DNA from: Alphaproteobacteria bacterium
GTDB lineage: Bacteria; Pseudomonadota; Alphaproteobacteria; UBA2966
Length of the DNA stretch: 64,000 nucleotides
Direction: 5' to 3'
Assembly: GCA_018654745.1 (NCBI GenBank)
Contig: JABILA010000127.1
Coordinates: forward strand, 1 to 64,000
Part shown: in pieces, positions 1 to 9,355 of the stretch
Numbering within the stretch: position 1 is the first letter of the stretch
Layout of the letters: each line of letters starts with the position of its first letter
Made by a program: the position numbers and the translations under genes
Notes under the pieces: generated by a model
Databases searched by the model: none
What the model saw: the letters and a program-made list of their open reading frames with translations, nothing else
What the model was told of the DNA's origin: nothing

Positions 1-1
1 A

Positions 2-73
2 CGCTTCCCAAAAATGGACGATGCCACTGCAAAACTGGAATTTGACATTGTCCCAACTCTCAATCTATTTTGA
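2..73 (+). CDS. possible C-terminal end of a gene entering from the left
   Basis: The first bases stay open in frame 2 until a TGA at 71-73, giving a 23-residue tail that ends in DIVPTLNLF. The composition (MDDATAKLEFD) looks protein-like rather than random, and the frame has no start in the window, which fits a truncated gene. The family cannot be recognised from so little. The next 230 bases up to the nitronate monooxygenase start hold no supported gene, and no terminator is evident there. It could equally be a chance open stretch. Confidence 0.3.
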   Translation, partial: RFPKMDDATAKLEFDIVPTLNLF

Positions 74-304
74 AGGCAGATTAGACGACGTGTTGGATAT
101 TTAAACTATGCCAGTGACACGGAATTCTGAACACCCTCGTAAAGTTCTAAAAAATATCTTGCGTTCTGAGATAAAGGCTAACGCCAGCTAGTACCACTGA
201 AGTAATTCATTTCTCCATTCTGCCTACGACCAGTTTTATTGTGTTTGGTCCTGCCGTATCATTAGCCTGGTCAATTTTTCAATATTTTGTACGGAGCCCT
301 GATC

Positions 305-1270
305 TTGCCTCTTCCTTCCATTTTGCAAAACAGACTGTCGGTGCCAGTAATCGGCTCACCTCTGTTCATTATTTCCAATCCAGACCTGGTCATCGCGCAA
401 TGTAAAGCCGGTATCGTCGGATCTTTTCCAGCTCTCAACGCGCGCCCTGTAGAAGTATTGGAAGAGTGGCTGCAGCGTATTACCGGGGAACTGGACGCCT
501 ATAATCAGGCTAATCCAGACAAACCGGCAGCTCCGTTTGCTGTCAACCAGATCGTTCACAAGTCCAATGACCGGTTGATGCAAGATGTTGAATTGTGCGT
601 GAAGTACAAAGTTCCCATCATCATAACATCGCTCGGCGCACGAGTTGATGTAAACGAAGCTATCCATTCCTATGGCGGTATCGTTATCCACGATGTCATC
701 AACAACCGCTTTGCCAAGAAGGCCATAGAAAAGGGCGCTGATGGACTGATTGCTGTGGCAACCGGTGCGGGTGGGCATGCTGGAACCTTGTCCCCCATTG
801 CCCTTATTCAGGAAATTCGTGAATGGTTTGATGGCCTGCTACTGTTGGGTGGCTCAATTGCTACTGGCGATGCCGTGCTCGCAGCTCAGGCGATGGGTGC
901 AGATCTGGGCTATGTTGGCTCAGCTTTCATCGCAACAGTAGAAGCCAACGCTGCGCAGGCCTATAAGGAAACCATCGTCGATAGCTGTGCGGATGATATT
1001 ATTTATACCAACCTGTTCACAGGCGTTCATGGCAATTATCTGGGGCCGTCGATCATCAATGCGGGTCTTGATCCGAAGGATTTGCCGCAAAGTGACGCTT
1101 CCGCAATGAACTTTGGTTCAGGTGGTGGCTCGAAAGCCAAGGCCTGGAAGGATATCTGGGGCTGTGGTCAGGGTATTGGTGCGGTAAAATCCGTACCGCA
1201 TGCCGCTGAATTGGTGGAGCGTCTTATAACCGAATATGCGGCTGCCAGAGCGCGTGTTCTGGGTACCTGA
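305..1270 (+). CDS. nitronate monooxygenase (2-nitropropane dioxygenase family)
   Basis: An FMN-dependent TIM-barrel enzyme that would oxidise alkyl nitronates (nitroalkane detoxification) in the cytoplasm. The start of the mature region (LQNRLSVPVIGSPLF, then CKAGIVGSFPALNARP) is the characteristic N-terminus of the family. The central GADGLIAVATGAGGHAG segment is the conserved loop carrying the active-site His, followed by phosphate-binding LLLGGSIATGDAVLAAQAMGAD. The length of about 321 residues is normal. I start at TTG 305 because CGGAG lies 8 bases upstream and the protein then begins like its homologues; an in-frame TTG at 287 would add six residues. The monocistronic gene is convergent with a MarR regulator. 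Confidence 0.9.
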   Translation: MPLPSILQNRLSVPVIGSPLFIISNPDLVIAQCKAGIVGSFPALNARPVEVLEEWLQRITGELDAYNQANPDKPAAPFAVNQIVHKSNDRLMQDVELCVKYKVPIIITSLGARVDVNEAIHSYGGIVIHDVINNRFAKKAIEKGADGLIAVATGAGGHAGTLSPIALIQEIREWFDGLLLLGGSIATGDAVLAAQAMGADLGYVGSAFIATVEANAAQAYKETIVDSCADDIIYTNLFTGVHGNYLGPSIINAGLDPKDLPQSDASAMNFGSGGGSKAKAWKDIWGCGQGIGAVKSVPHAAELVERLITEYAAARARVLGT

Positions 1271-1345
1271 CAAATTCGTGAGGAGAACCTGGGCGCAACT
1301 TATCTGATAGAACAGGGACCATTAAGCTTCACTTGTGTTGTTACG

Positions 1346-1789
1346 TTAATCAGCGGGCTGCAACGCACCTGACAAATTCTTGCGAACTTTGTTGAGCGTA
1401 GCCATCAGCGTTTCAACTTCGGTATCTGATAAACCAGCGTAGGTTGCCTTGTTCACTTCGGCTTCATATTTTTTCATAATCCGCCCCATCGCACGGGAAG
1501 GCTCCAGCAGGCAGACGCGTTTGGCACGTCGATCATTTTCATCATCCTGTCGCTCAACCAGGCCCCTGGCTTCCAGTCGGTCGACAAGCCCACCGATAGT
1601 GACATTACCGACATCCATTCGACGGGCGATTTCGGTTTGCCGAAGTTTGTCTTCCTTGTACAGATGCGCAAGCACCATGGCTTGCGAAGTGGTCAATCCG
1701 TGAGCGCCGATCAAACGGTCGAAGAGCTGTGCACGAAAACGGGAAATATCATAAAAAAGAACATTGCCGGGACGTACCGCTTCAGTCAT
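1346..1789 (-). CDS. MarR family transcriptional regulator
   Basis: A 147-residue winged-helix regulator that would bind palindromic DNA as a dimer and respond to a small phenolic or acyl ligand. The recognition helix lies around residues 50-75 (RQTEIARRMDVGNVTIGGLVD) and the wing around 78-95 ends in the typical DENDRRAKRVCL. The N-terminal helix carries the FYDISRFRAQLFDRLI dimerisation segment. It is divergent from the acyl-CoA ligase at 2067, with a 277-base gap containing an AT-rich inverted repeat, so it probably represses itself and that ligase. Target and ligand are not known. Confidence 0.9.
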   Translation of the reverse strand: MTEAVRPGNVLFYDISRFRAQLFDRLIGAHGLTTSQAMVLAHLYKEDKLRQTEIARRMDVGNVTIGGLVDRLEARGLVERQDDENDRRAKRVCLLEPSRAMGRIMKKYEAEVNKATYAGLSDTEVETLMATLNKVRKNLSGALQPAD

Positions 1790-1884
1790 GAGAATGTACC
1801 TTTCGCACCACTGGAAATTCCTTTTTTCGTCCTGACAAATAATGGCTGTTTGAAGCCTGTTGTCTGATGTTAGTTAGCCTAGTA

Positions 1885-1906
1885 TATTATATGCACGTTT
1901 ATAATA
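1885..1906. promoter_or_regulatory. candidate MarR operator (inverted repeat)
   Basis: A perfect inverted repeat TATTATA-(8)-TATAATA sits between the divergent MarR gene and acyl-CoA ligase, with TGCACGTT as spacer. Size and symmetry suit a MarR dimer, and the AT-rich arms could overlap a -10 element. Assignment rests on position and symmetry only. Confidence 0.4.
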
Positions 1907-2066
1907 CGCAAGTGAAATAATTTTGAATTGCAACTTCAACAGATTCATATATTTTTGCAGAGATTGGCCGACGGTCGATAAAAACACCAAAATTATTATG
2001 ACTGAACATATTCATTCTCACTGCGATTAACGAAAAATATTGTTGTGTTTCCCAAAGGAATTCTAA

Positions 2067-3596
2067 ATGACCTTCCATGTATATAGCGGTGACCGAAAAG
2101 TACCCCAGGATGAACTGAAAACACGTAGTTTGCGCGCCGCAAGTGGTTTTGCTGCGATGGGAATCGGTGAAGATGATAGTGTCGCCTTGCTGCTGAGGAA
2201 TGACATTCCATTTCTGGAGGTTACCCTTGGGACGATGCCAATTGGTGCTTATGCCGTTCCGATAAACTGGCATTTTAAAAGCGAAGAAGTTCGGTACATC
2301 CTGGAAGACTCTGACGCCAGGGTAATCGTTGCCCATGCGGATCTGGTCGCAAAGCTGGACAACTGGTGTCCAGACGATGTCAAGATATTCATTGTTCCAA
2401 CGCCTCCGGAAATCGCTGAAGCTTACAAGCTTGACCCCGAAGATTGCGCTGTTCAACCGGGGCAAGTGAACTGGAATTCATGGCTTGAAGAACAGGGTAT
2501 TCACGACAAACCCACCGTCAAGGATCGCGCGTCCATGATCTATACGTCGGGCACAACCGGTCAGCCGAAAGGTGTGCGTAAGCAACCGATGTCGCCGGGA
2601 CAAAGTGAAAAACTTGCACTGGTTGCCAAACGTGCCTTTGGCCTAGAGCCCGGAATGGTCTCGGCAATGACAGGGCCTCTGTATCACTCTGCGCCAAATG
2701 GATATACCCGCAGCGCGATTGCGGTTGGCTGCGATATGATCTTGCAGCCGCGGTTTGAGCCCGAAGAACTGCTGGCGACGATAGAACAGTACAAAATTAC
2801 CCACATACATGTAGTTCCGACAATGTTTATTCGCTTGCTCAGGCTTCCGAAGGATATACGGGATAAATACGATGTTTCTTCCCTGAAGTTTGTTGCCCAT
2901 GGGGCCGCTCCGTGCCCGATTGACATTAAATTGAAGATGATGGATTGGTGGGGACCAGTGATCTACGAATATTATGGATCGACTGAAGCTGGTGTGGTCA
3001 CCATAGGGGGACCCGAAGATTATCGCGCCAAACCAGGGACAGTCGGCAAACCTTATCCTGGAACCGATGTTCAGATTTTGAACGACGATGGCAAACCATT
3101 GGCTGCCAATGAAGTTGGTGAGATTTATTCTGCCTTGAATGCAACGCTGCAATTTACTTATCACAAGAATGACGAGAAGCGGGCGGAAGTCGGTCACGAC
3201 AATATGGTTACCAGCGGTGATATTGGCTATCTTGACGATGATGGCTTTTTGTTTCTTTGTGACCGCAAACGGGACATGATTATTTCAGGTGGCGTGAATA
3301 TTTATCCGGCCGAGATTGAAGGTATCCTGGTCGATGGGCCAGGCGTGAAAGATTGTGCAGTGTTTGGTATTCCAAACGAAGATTTTGGCGAATCGATTGC
3401 GGCCGCGATACAATCCGAGCCAGGACAAGATCCAAATGAAGACGAAATTATAACCTATCTGAAGGAACACCTCGCAGGTTACAAGTTGCCTCGGCTATTT
3501 ACGTTCCACAAAGAATTGCCACGCGAAGATTCAGGTAAGATATTCAAACGCCTGCTTCGCGATCCCTATTGGGAGAAAGCAGGCCGAAAGATATAG
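2067..3596 (+). CDS. acyl-CoA synthetase (AMP-binding, FadD-like)
   Basis: An ATP-dependent ligase that activates a carboxylic acid to its CoA thioester through an acyl-adenylate. The ANL-family P-loop is at residues 157-170 (MIYTSGTTGQPKGV), A5 is YYGSTEAG, and A7/A8 is TSGDIGYLDDDGF followed by DRKRDMIISGGVNIYP. The C-terminal catalytic Lys lies in EDSGKIFKR. Length (509) is normal. ATG 2067 is preceded by AAAGGA at a good distance. The substrate cannot be read from sequence; the MarR neighbour suggests an aromatic or short to medium acyl acid. Confidence 0.9.
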   Translation: MTFHVYSGDRKVPQDELKTRSLRAASGFAAMGIGEDDSVALLLRNDIPFLEVTLGTMPIGAYAVPINWHFKSEEVRYILEDSDARVIVAHADLVAKLDNWCPDDVKIFIVPTPPEIAEAYKLDPEDCAVQPGQVNWNSWLEEQGIHDKPTVKDRASMIYTSGTTGQPKGVRKQPMSPGQSEKLALVAKRAFGLEPGMVSAMTGPLYHSAPNGYTRSAIAVGCDMILQPRFEPEELLATIEQYKITHIHVVPTMFIRLLRLPKDIRDKYDVSSLKFVAHGAAPCPIDIKLKMMDWWGPVIYEYYGSTEAGVVTIGGPEDYRAKPGTVGKPYPGTDVQILNDDGKPLAANEVGEIYSALNATLQFTYHKNDEKRAEVGHDNMVTSGDIGYLDDDGFLFLCDRKRDMIISGGVNIYPAEIEGILVDGPGVKDCAVFGIPNEDFGESIAAAIQSEPGQDPNEDEIITYLKEHLAGYKLPRLFTFHKELPREDSGKIFKRLLRDPYWEKAGRKI

Positions 3597-3747
3597 TAAA
3601 TCCGGCTTGCCGATGTCCGGCAGTACATAACCTGGCGAACGCACCACTCAGGCTATAGGCTATTTTCAGAAATTCTGGAAGAAACGCCTATATCAATAGT
3701 AACGGCATTGCTCAGCCGTTGTTGAAGCTGGCTAGACGAGAGTATGG

Positions 3748-4830
3748 ATGAATAGTTCAACACCTGAGTCCTCCGAACCACCAGTTGGCGGTATCGGCTT
3801 TTTTGAAAAGTGGCTTTCCGTGTGGGTTGCCTTGTGCATTACCGCCGGTATCAGTTTGGGCAACCTGATACCGGAACTGTTTCAGTTTCTGGCGAGCCTG
3901 GAATACGCGTCCGTGAATATTGTGGTTGCCGTGCTTATCTGGGGCATGGTTTACCCCATGATGGTGAATGTCGATTTTGCCAGTCTCCGCCACATCGGTG
4001 ACCGGCCAAAAGGGTTATTCATCACCGTTATCGTCAACTGGTTGATCAAGCCGTTCACGATGGTCGCGCTCGGTGTTCTGTTCTTTGAAATTCTGTTTGT
4101 AGACCTGATCGAACCCGCCGATGCCCAGCAGTATATCGCCGGACTTATCTTGCTTGGGGCGGCGCCGTGTACGGCGATGGTTTTTGTCTGGTCCCAACTG
4201 ACGCGCGGAGATCCGACCTACACCCTGGTTCAGGTCTCCCTCAACGATATCATTATGGTGTTTGCCTTCGCGCCGATTGTCGCCTTGCTGTTGGGGGTTA
4301 CAGATATTGTCGTACCCTGGCAAACCCTGATCCTGTCGGTCGGGTTATATGTTGTGATCCCGCTGATCGCCGGTGCGTTGACCAGGAAGAGCCTGATCGA
4401 GCACGCCAAAAAAGGCCAGGACAGTGATATCGCTGTAACCCGGTTTACCGCTCGATTGAAACCGGTTTCAGTTATCGCACTTCTGGTGACGGTTGCCTTG
4501 CTGTTTGGATTTCAGGGACATGTCATTCTTGAAAAGCCTATGCTGATTGCCTTGATCGCAATCCCGCTTCTGGTTCAGTCCTATGGCATTTTTGCTGTGG
4601 CCTATGGTGCGGCATATATGTGGCGGGTGCCATTTAATGTTGCGGCACCCTGTGCCTTGATTGGAACTTCAAACTTCTTTGAACTCGCGGTGGCCGTTGC
4701 CATCAGTCTGTTTGGTTTGAATTCAGGTGCTGCGCTGACAACAGTGGTTGGAGTCCTGGTTGAAGTACCGGTCATGTTGTCACTGGTTGCCTTCGCCAAC
4801 CGGACGCAGCGCTTCTTCCCAACGAAGTAA
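3748..4830 (+). CDS. ACR3-family arsenite efflux transporter
   Basis: An inner-membrane transporter expected to export arsenite (possibly antimonite) driven by proton motive force. About ten hydrophobic segments are visible. The conserved [19 protein letters not shown] stretch carries the family's essential Cys (residue 141) and is followed by [17 protein letters not shown], both diagnostic of ACR3/ArsB-type BART proteins. The length of 360 is typical. Unusually, no arsR, arsC or arsH is adjacent: the upstream neighbour is an acyl-CoA ligase and the downstream convergent neighbour a CoA-transferase. Assignment to the family is firm; substrate is by homology. Confidence 0.88.
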   Translation: MNSSTPESSEPPVGGIGFFEKWLSVWVALCITAGISLGNLIPELFQFLASLEYASVNIVVAVLIWGMVYPMMVNVDFASLRHIGDRPKGLFITVIVNWLIKPFTMVALGVLFFEILFVDLIEPADAQQYIAGLILLGAAPCTAMVFVWSQLTRGDPTYTLVQVSLNDIIMVFAFAPIVALLLGVTDIVVPWQTLILSVGLYVVIPLIAGALTRKSLIEHAKKGQDSDIAVTRFTARLKPVSVIALLVTVALLFGFQGHVILEKPMLIALIAIPLLVQSYGIFAVAYGAAYMWRVPFNVAAPCALIGTSNFFELAVAVAISLFGLNSGAALTTVVGVLVEVPVMLSLVAFANRTQRFFPTK

Positions 4831-4844
4831 TTTGGTTCGCTGCA

Positions 4845-5972
4845 CTATATCCGTTGCAATATTTCCTGACTGTGTTCGCCAAGGCCAGGTGTTGTTGGCA
4901 CAACACCAACTGAATCATCCGCGAATTTGAAGGGCGGGTTCGGGACCTGAAAACCACCGTCCGCGTCGCTTAATTGAGCCATCAAACCACGGGCCACACT
5001 TTGTGGACCAGATATGGTTTCAGCAACAGTTCTGTAGCGCGAACAGGGGACACCGGCGGACGACAATATTTCTTCACACTGTGCCGCAGTTCGCTCCATC
5101 GTCCAGGTTGCCATCAAGGCTGTAACTTCGCCCCAGTTTTCTCGGCGGGCTTTTACTTCCTGAAAGCGCGGATCGGTTTTCCATTCAGGATGATCCATAG
5201 CATCTGCCATTTGCTGGAAATTCTTTTGGCTGACCGGGGCGATAATGACAAAACCATCTGACGCAGGAGAAGCGGCGTAAACTGTCCGCGGGGTCTCGGT
5301 CGGGTTCTGGGCGACCTGGGTGTCATAGACCAGCAAATTGATCATGGAATCCATCAAGGCAACATCGATGAACTGGCCACCACCATTTCTCAACCGGCCC
5401 AGCAAGGCGGTCTGGATTGCTCCAAAGGCATAAGTCGCCGCCAGAATATCAGCTGTGAAAATGCCGCATTTGTTGGGCTCGCTGCCGTCTCCCTGAATAT
5501 CCATCTGGGCCTGATCAAAACCGCTCGCAGCGTGCACAATCGGTGCATAGGCCGGGTCCTGGGATTTAGGGCCTGTTTGGCCAAATCCGGAAATTGAGCA
5601 ATAAACAAGTTCCGGATTGCTGGCTGATAGTGTTTCGTAATCCAGACCCAGTCTGGCGATAACACCCGGTCGAAAATTTTCAACAACAACGTCAGCATCC
5701 TTTGCAAGATCAAGTGCTACACTTTTGCCTTCGTCCGTCGCGAGGTCGAGGACAATGCTTTTCTTGCCGCAATTCAGTTGTGCGAAATAGGAGCTGTTAC
5801 CGTTGATGATAGGGGGGAAATGCCGCACGGCATCTCCAGACGCTGGTTCGACCTTGATGACTTCTGCGCCGCAATCAGCAAGAAGTCTCGTGCAATATGG
5901 ACCCGCCAACATGGACGTGAAATCAAGAACTTTCAGTCCCGTCATCGGGGCTTTGACTGCGCTGTTTGTCAT
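4845..5972 (-). CDS. CaiB/BaiF family (class III) CoA-transferase
   Basis: Would transfer CoA between an acyl-CoA donor and a carboxylic acid via an aspartyl-CoA intermediate. The N-terminus GLKVLDFTSMLAGPYCTRLLADCGAEVIKVE is the family signature, and the candidate catalytic Asp lies in FTADILAATYA. Length (375-382) is typical. ATG 5972 (MTNSAVK) is chosen; an upstream in-frame ATG at 5993 adds seven residues, and neither has a strong ribosome binding site. It is divergent from the dehydrogenase-like gene at 6173. The acid partner is unknown. Confidence 0.9.
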   Translation of the reverse strand: MTNSAVKAPMTGLKVLDFTSMLAGPYCTRLLADCGAEVIKVEPASGDAVRHFPPIINGNSSYFAQLNCGKKSIVLDLATDEGKSVALDLAKDADVVVENFRPGVIARLGLDYETLSASNPELVYCSISGFGQTGPKSQDPAYAPIVHAASGFDQAQMDIQGDGSEPNKCGIFTADILAATYAFGAIQTALLGRLRNGGGQFIDVALMDSMINLLVYDTQVAQNPTETPRTVYAASPASDGFVIIAPVSQKNFQQMADAMDHPEWKTDPRFQEVKARRENWGEVTALMATWTMERTAAQCEEILSSAGVPCSRYRTVAETISGPQSVARGLMAQLSDADGGFQVPNPPFKFADDSVGVVPTTPGLGEHSQEILQRI

Positions 5973-6172
5973 AGTCAACCGAACCTGCATCAAAAAATTT
6001 GTGTAAAATCAATAACCTGCTGTCTCGAGGTCGTGCCGGAGAAGCATGACAGAAATTGATTTCGATCACCAGAGCCGGAAATCTGGTGCGAATACCTGAC
6101 ATCCCGGGCGATGACTGTTTAGACTTGTTGGGGGACTTCCCACTAACAAATTTAATATCGGAACTGGATCTC

Positions 6173-6979
6173 ATGCAAACCGCTGACCGTCGCCCTCGCA
6201 TTGGCATTATTGGATATGGATTTATCGGCCAGACATTGGTTGAGCGTATTCAGGCAGCGGGAAGCGGGCTTGATCTCGCTTTTGTCTATAACCGTAGTCC
6301 CGATAAGCTGAAACACATTGACCCGGCATTGATCGCGACGGAACTCGGCGCGGTGAACGAATTTGAAGCTGACCTGATTGTCGAAACTGCACACCCGGGC
6401 ATTACCGCAGAATACGGTGTATCGTTTATGACAGGCAGCAATTACATGCCCTTGTCGACGACAGCGTTGGTCGACGACAATTTGCGGCTTGAACTTATCA
6501 AAACCGGGGAGGCCAACGGCACCAGGCTATATCTTGCTGCCGGAGCCCTGGTCGGGGGCAGCGCCTTGATGATGCGGCGGGAACAGTGGCGGGAAATCAA
6601 AATCACTTTTCGCAAAAACCCTGGCAACATAGATTTCAGTGACAGCAAAAACACAGCCGGGTCGACACCAGAACCTTCAATCATTTTTGAAGGCCCGGTT
6701 CGGGAAATCGCCATGAAATTCCCGAGGAACGTCAACACCATGGTGACCTGTGCCTTGTTGTCGACCGGTCTGGATGAATGTCATGGCGTCCTGATATCTG
6801 ACCCGACGCTGGATTGCGCAATAGCCGAAGTTGAAGCCTGGGCCCATGATGGTGGCTATATTCGTACCGAAAAACGCCAGCCTGCCGTTGGTGTTTCCGG
6901 CACTGAAATGCTGGATTCAGTCTGGCAGTCTCTGGTGCGTGCAGTAGATCGCGAAACAGAAGCTTTTTCGCTGGTTTAA
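6173..6979 (+). CDS. aspartate dehydrogenase-like (DUF108) oxidoreductase
   Basis: A Rossmann-fold NAD(P) enzyme: GIIGYGFIGQTLVERI near the N-terminus binds the dinucleotide, and the C-terminal half (LYLAAGALVGGSALM, then NVNTMVTCALLSTG) matches the aspartate dehydrogenase domain. The known reaction of the family is L-aspartate to iminoaspartate and oxaloacetate, feeding NAD synthesis or deamination. I start at ATG 6173 (MQTADRRPRIGIIG); an upstream in-frame ATG at 6056 would add 39 residues without resemblance to the fold. No nadA or nadC is adjacent, so a biosynthetic role is not supported by context. Confidence 0.75.
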   Translation: MQTADRRPRIGIIGYGFIGQTLVERIQAAGSGLDLAFVYNRSPDKLKHIDPALIATELGAVNEFEADLIVETAHPGITAEYGVSFMTGSNYMPLSTTALVDDNLRLELIKTGEANGTRLYLAAGALVGGSALMMRREQWREIKITFRKNPGNIDFSDSKNTAGSTPEPSIIFEGPVREIAMKFPRNVNTMVTCALLSTGLDECHGVLISDPTLDCAIAEVEAWAHDGGYIRTEKRQPAVGVSGTEMLDSVWQSLVRAVDRETEAFSLV

Positions 6980-7007
6980 AGCGCCGCAGGAGTCGGTCCG
7001 CGATGGA

Positions 7008-8321
7008 CTATCTCTTGTGACAAACGCCGTTAATGTAAGTTGCCGCAATCGCCCGGTCATCAGCCAGCGTCATTTGTGCAAAAAGCACTTCCTGCAAGGT
7101 TTCTACCCGTTGCATCCGGTGACGTATCAAGGGCGTGGATTGCAGGTCAATTACGACCAGATCGGCTTCCAGCCCGGCTTTCAGGTTTCCAATCTGCCCG
7201 TCCAGGCCCAGCGAACGAGCACCCCCGAGCGTGGCCATATAGAAAGCCTGGAAAGCGTCCAGATTATTGCCATGGACCTGGGCCACTTCGTAAGCCGTTT
7301 TCATGGTCTGAAACATGGAAAATGAGCTGCCGCCGCCTACATCAGTTCCCAGTCCAAAACGGACTGGTGTTTCCATTCTTTGTGGTCGGGTGAAATCAAA
7401 AAAACCGCTGCCGATAAACAGGTTCGAAGTCGGGCAATGGGAAACGGCTGTGTTTGATTCTGAAAGCACAGCCCATTCTCGCTCGGAAAGGTGGATGGCA
7501 TGACCCAGGACGCTGCGTGATCCCAGCATGTCGTATTTTTCGTAAACGCCGATATAGTCCGGACAATCCGGGAACAGCTCCGCAACCCAGGCAATTTCTC
7601 CTTTGTTTTCAGAGGTATGGGTCTGCATCCAGGCGGTTGGGTGTTCACGCATCAAGGTAGTCACGATCTCGAGTTGCTCGTGCGTGCTGGTAGGTGCAAA
7701 TCTGGGAGTGATCGCATAAAGACAGCGGTTATGCTCGTGCCAGCGTTCGATCAGGGCCTTCGATTGGTCATAAGCTGTTTGCGGCGTGTCGGTCAGGAAA
7801 TCCGGGGCATTGCGATCCATCAGGACCTTGCCCGCCAGCATTCGCATGCCAATGTTGTCTGTTGCTTCAAAAAGCGCATCAACCGATTGTTCGTGTACGG
7901 TACAAAACACGGACGCCGTTGATATGCCATTGATAAGGCATTGATCTACAAAGGTATTTGCTGCTTCCCGGGCATATTCCGCATCGTCAAAACGGCCTTC
8001 TTCCGGAAAAGTATAGGTGTTCAACCATTCGATTAATTGCGTGCCGTAGGAGCCAATAATCCCGATCTGGGGATAGTGGACGTGGGTATCGACAAAACCC
8101 GCCATGATCAGATTGTCACCATGGTCATGGACCTGATCGGCATCCGTAATCTGTTTTGACAGGTCTGCTGCACTGCCAACAGCCTCAATCAGGCCGTCCC
8201 GCAGGATCACAATGCCTTCACTGAAATGCTGGTAAGCCTTTGAATTATCGACAATAAATGGATCGTCGGTGAAACTCAGGACCTGGCCACGTAACACCGT
8301 TCGGGGAGCGCTGTTATTCAT
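7008..8321 (-). CDS. guaD: guanine deaminase
   Basis: A zinc amidohydrolase converting guanine to xanthine and ammonia in purine salvage or catabolism. Metal-binding DTHVHYPQ is near residue 78, the WMQTHTSENKGEI segment carries further ligands, and GLGTDVGGGSSFSMFQTMK is the late Asp-containing motif typical of GuaD rather than other amidohydrolases. The length of 437 matches the family. It stands alone, convergent with the dehydrogenase-like gene; no xdh or uric acid genes are in the window. Confidence 0.93.
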   Translation of the reverse strand: MNNSAPRTVLRGQVLSFTDDPFIVDNSKAYQHFSEGIVILRDGLIEAVGSAADLSKQITDADQVHDHGDNLIMAGFVDTHVHYPQIGIIGSYGTQLIEWLNTYTFPEEGRFDDAEYAREAANTFVDQCLINGISTASVFCTVHEQSVDALFEATDNIGMRMLAGKVLMDRNAPDFLTDTPQTAYDQSKALIERWHEHNRCLYAITPRFAPTSTHEQLEIVTTLMREHPTAWMQTHTSENKGEIAWVAELFPDCPDYIGVYEKYDMLGSRSVLGHAIHLSEREWAVLSESNTAVSHCPTSNLFIGSGFFDFTRPQRMETPVRFGLGTDVGGGSSFSMFQTMKTAYEVAQVHGNNLDAFQAFYMATLGGARSLGLDGQIGNLKAGLEADLVVIDLQSTPLIRHRMQRVETLQEVLFAQMTLADDRAIAATYINGVCHKR

Positions 8322-8518
8322 ATTACTTTTCGATCCGGGAATTGTCTGAACTGATATCTTTCAGACAAGACTTCAAACACGTTCTGAGGCTCTGGTCAAA
8401 CCCTGACAGGCAACGTAAAACCGATCAGGAACCATTGTGAATGGTCCTGTTGACGACCATTCAGATCGCGGTTTTAGTGGGACAAATCTTCTCATTTTGG
8501 TCGCAAACCGAGGACATT

Positions 8519-9355
8519 ATGTCTCATTATTGGTACAAAACCCGCCTGCTTCTTCTGTTTTTATCGATGATCTGCCTGCCATCTCTGGTACAGGCGGAAT
8601 CAAAATACATCACCGTTGCCTCCACCACGTCGACCGAAAGCTCCGGCTTGTTTTCGTGGATATTGCCGAAATTTACAGCCCGCACCGGCATCGAAGTTCG
8701 GGTTGTTGCTGTTGGAACAGGAGCAGCCATTCGTCACGCGAAAAAGGGTGATGCCGATGTGCTGTTGGTTCATCATTTGCCATCAGAGAAAAAGTTCGTT
8801 GAAGACGGCTTTGGCGTTCATCGATTTCCGCTGATGTGGAACGACTTTGTGCTGGTGGGACCAGAAGCTGATCCGGCTGGTGCGCGCGGGATGAAAGATA
8901 TTACGAAGGCACTTGTCGCCATTCATTCGAGCAAGGCTCTGTTCGTCTCTCGTGGTGATGACAGTGGCACCCACAAAAAGGAGATGCAGTTGTGGCGTTC
9001 GGCAAACCTGGAGCCACAAAAGCAGTCAGGTACCTGGTATCGGGAGATCGGGGCGGGGATGGGCGCTGCCCTGAATATGGCCGCGGCCCAGGATGCCTAC
9101 GTAATTTCTGACAGGGGCACCTGGCTGCGATATCAAAACAGTAAGGGACTGACGGTCCTGAGTGAGGGTGACGATCGCCTGGTCAATCCCTATGGCGTGA
9201 TCCTGGTTAATCAGAAGCGTCACGCCCATGTCAAAACAGCACTTGGCCAGAAATTCATAGACTGGATGATTTCAGCTGAGGGCCAGAAAAATATTGGTGA
9301 CTACCGCATCGGCGGCAAGGTGTTGTTTCATCCCGGGCTGGCACCTGGGTCATGA
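8519..9355 (+). CDS. tupA: tungstate ABC transporter substrate-binding protein (TupA-like)
   Basis: A periplasmic oxyanion-binding protein. After a signal peptide ending LPSLVQA, the mature start ITVASTTSTESSGLFSWILP matches the TupA signature that ligates tungstate. ATG 8519 is preceded by GAGG at six bases; the in-frame ATG at 8441 would put 26 extra residues ahead of the signal peptide. The last four bases overlap the next gene (ATGA), implying translational coupling. Oddly, the permease (tupB) and ATPase (tupC) that normally follow are absent and a flavoenzyme takes their place. Binding of molybdate or another ligand is possible. Confidence 0.85.
   Translation: MSHYWYKTRLLLLFLSMICLPSLVQAESKYITVASTTSTESSGLFSWILPKFTARTGIEVRVVAVGTGAAIRHAKKGDADVLLVHHLPSEKKFVEDGFGVHRFPLMWNDFVLVGPEADPAGARGMKDITKALVAIHSSKALFVSRGDDSGTHKKEMQLWRSANLEPQKQSGTWYREIGAGMGAALNMAAAQDAYVISDRGTWLRYQNSKGLTVLSEGDDRLVNPYGVILVNQKRHAHVKTALGQKFIDWMISAEGQKNIGDYRIGGKVLFHPGLAPGS

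Noticed and set aside
7415-7440. T-loop-like GGTTCGAAGTC
   Set aside because: It lies inside guaD coding sequence with no flanking cloverleaf stems.
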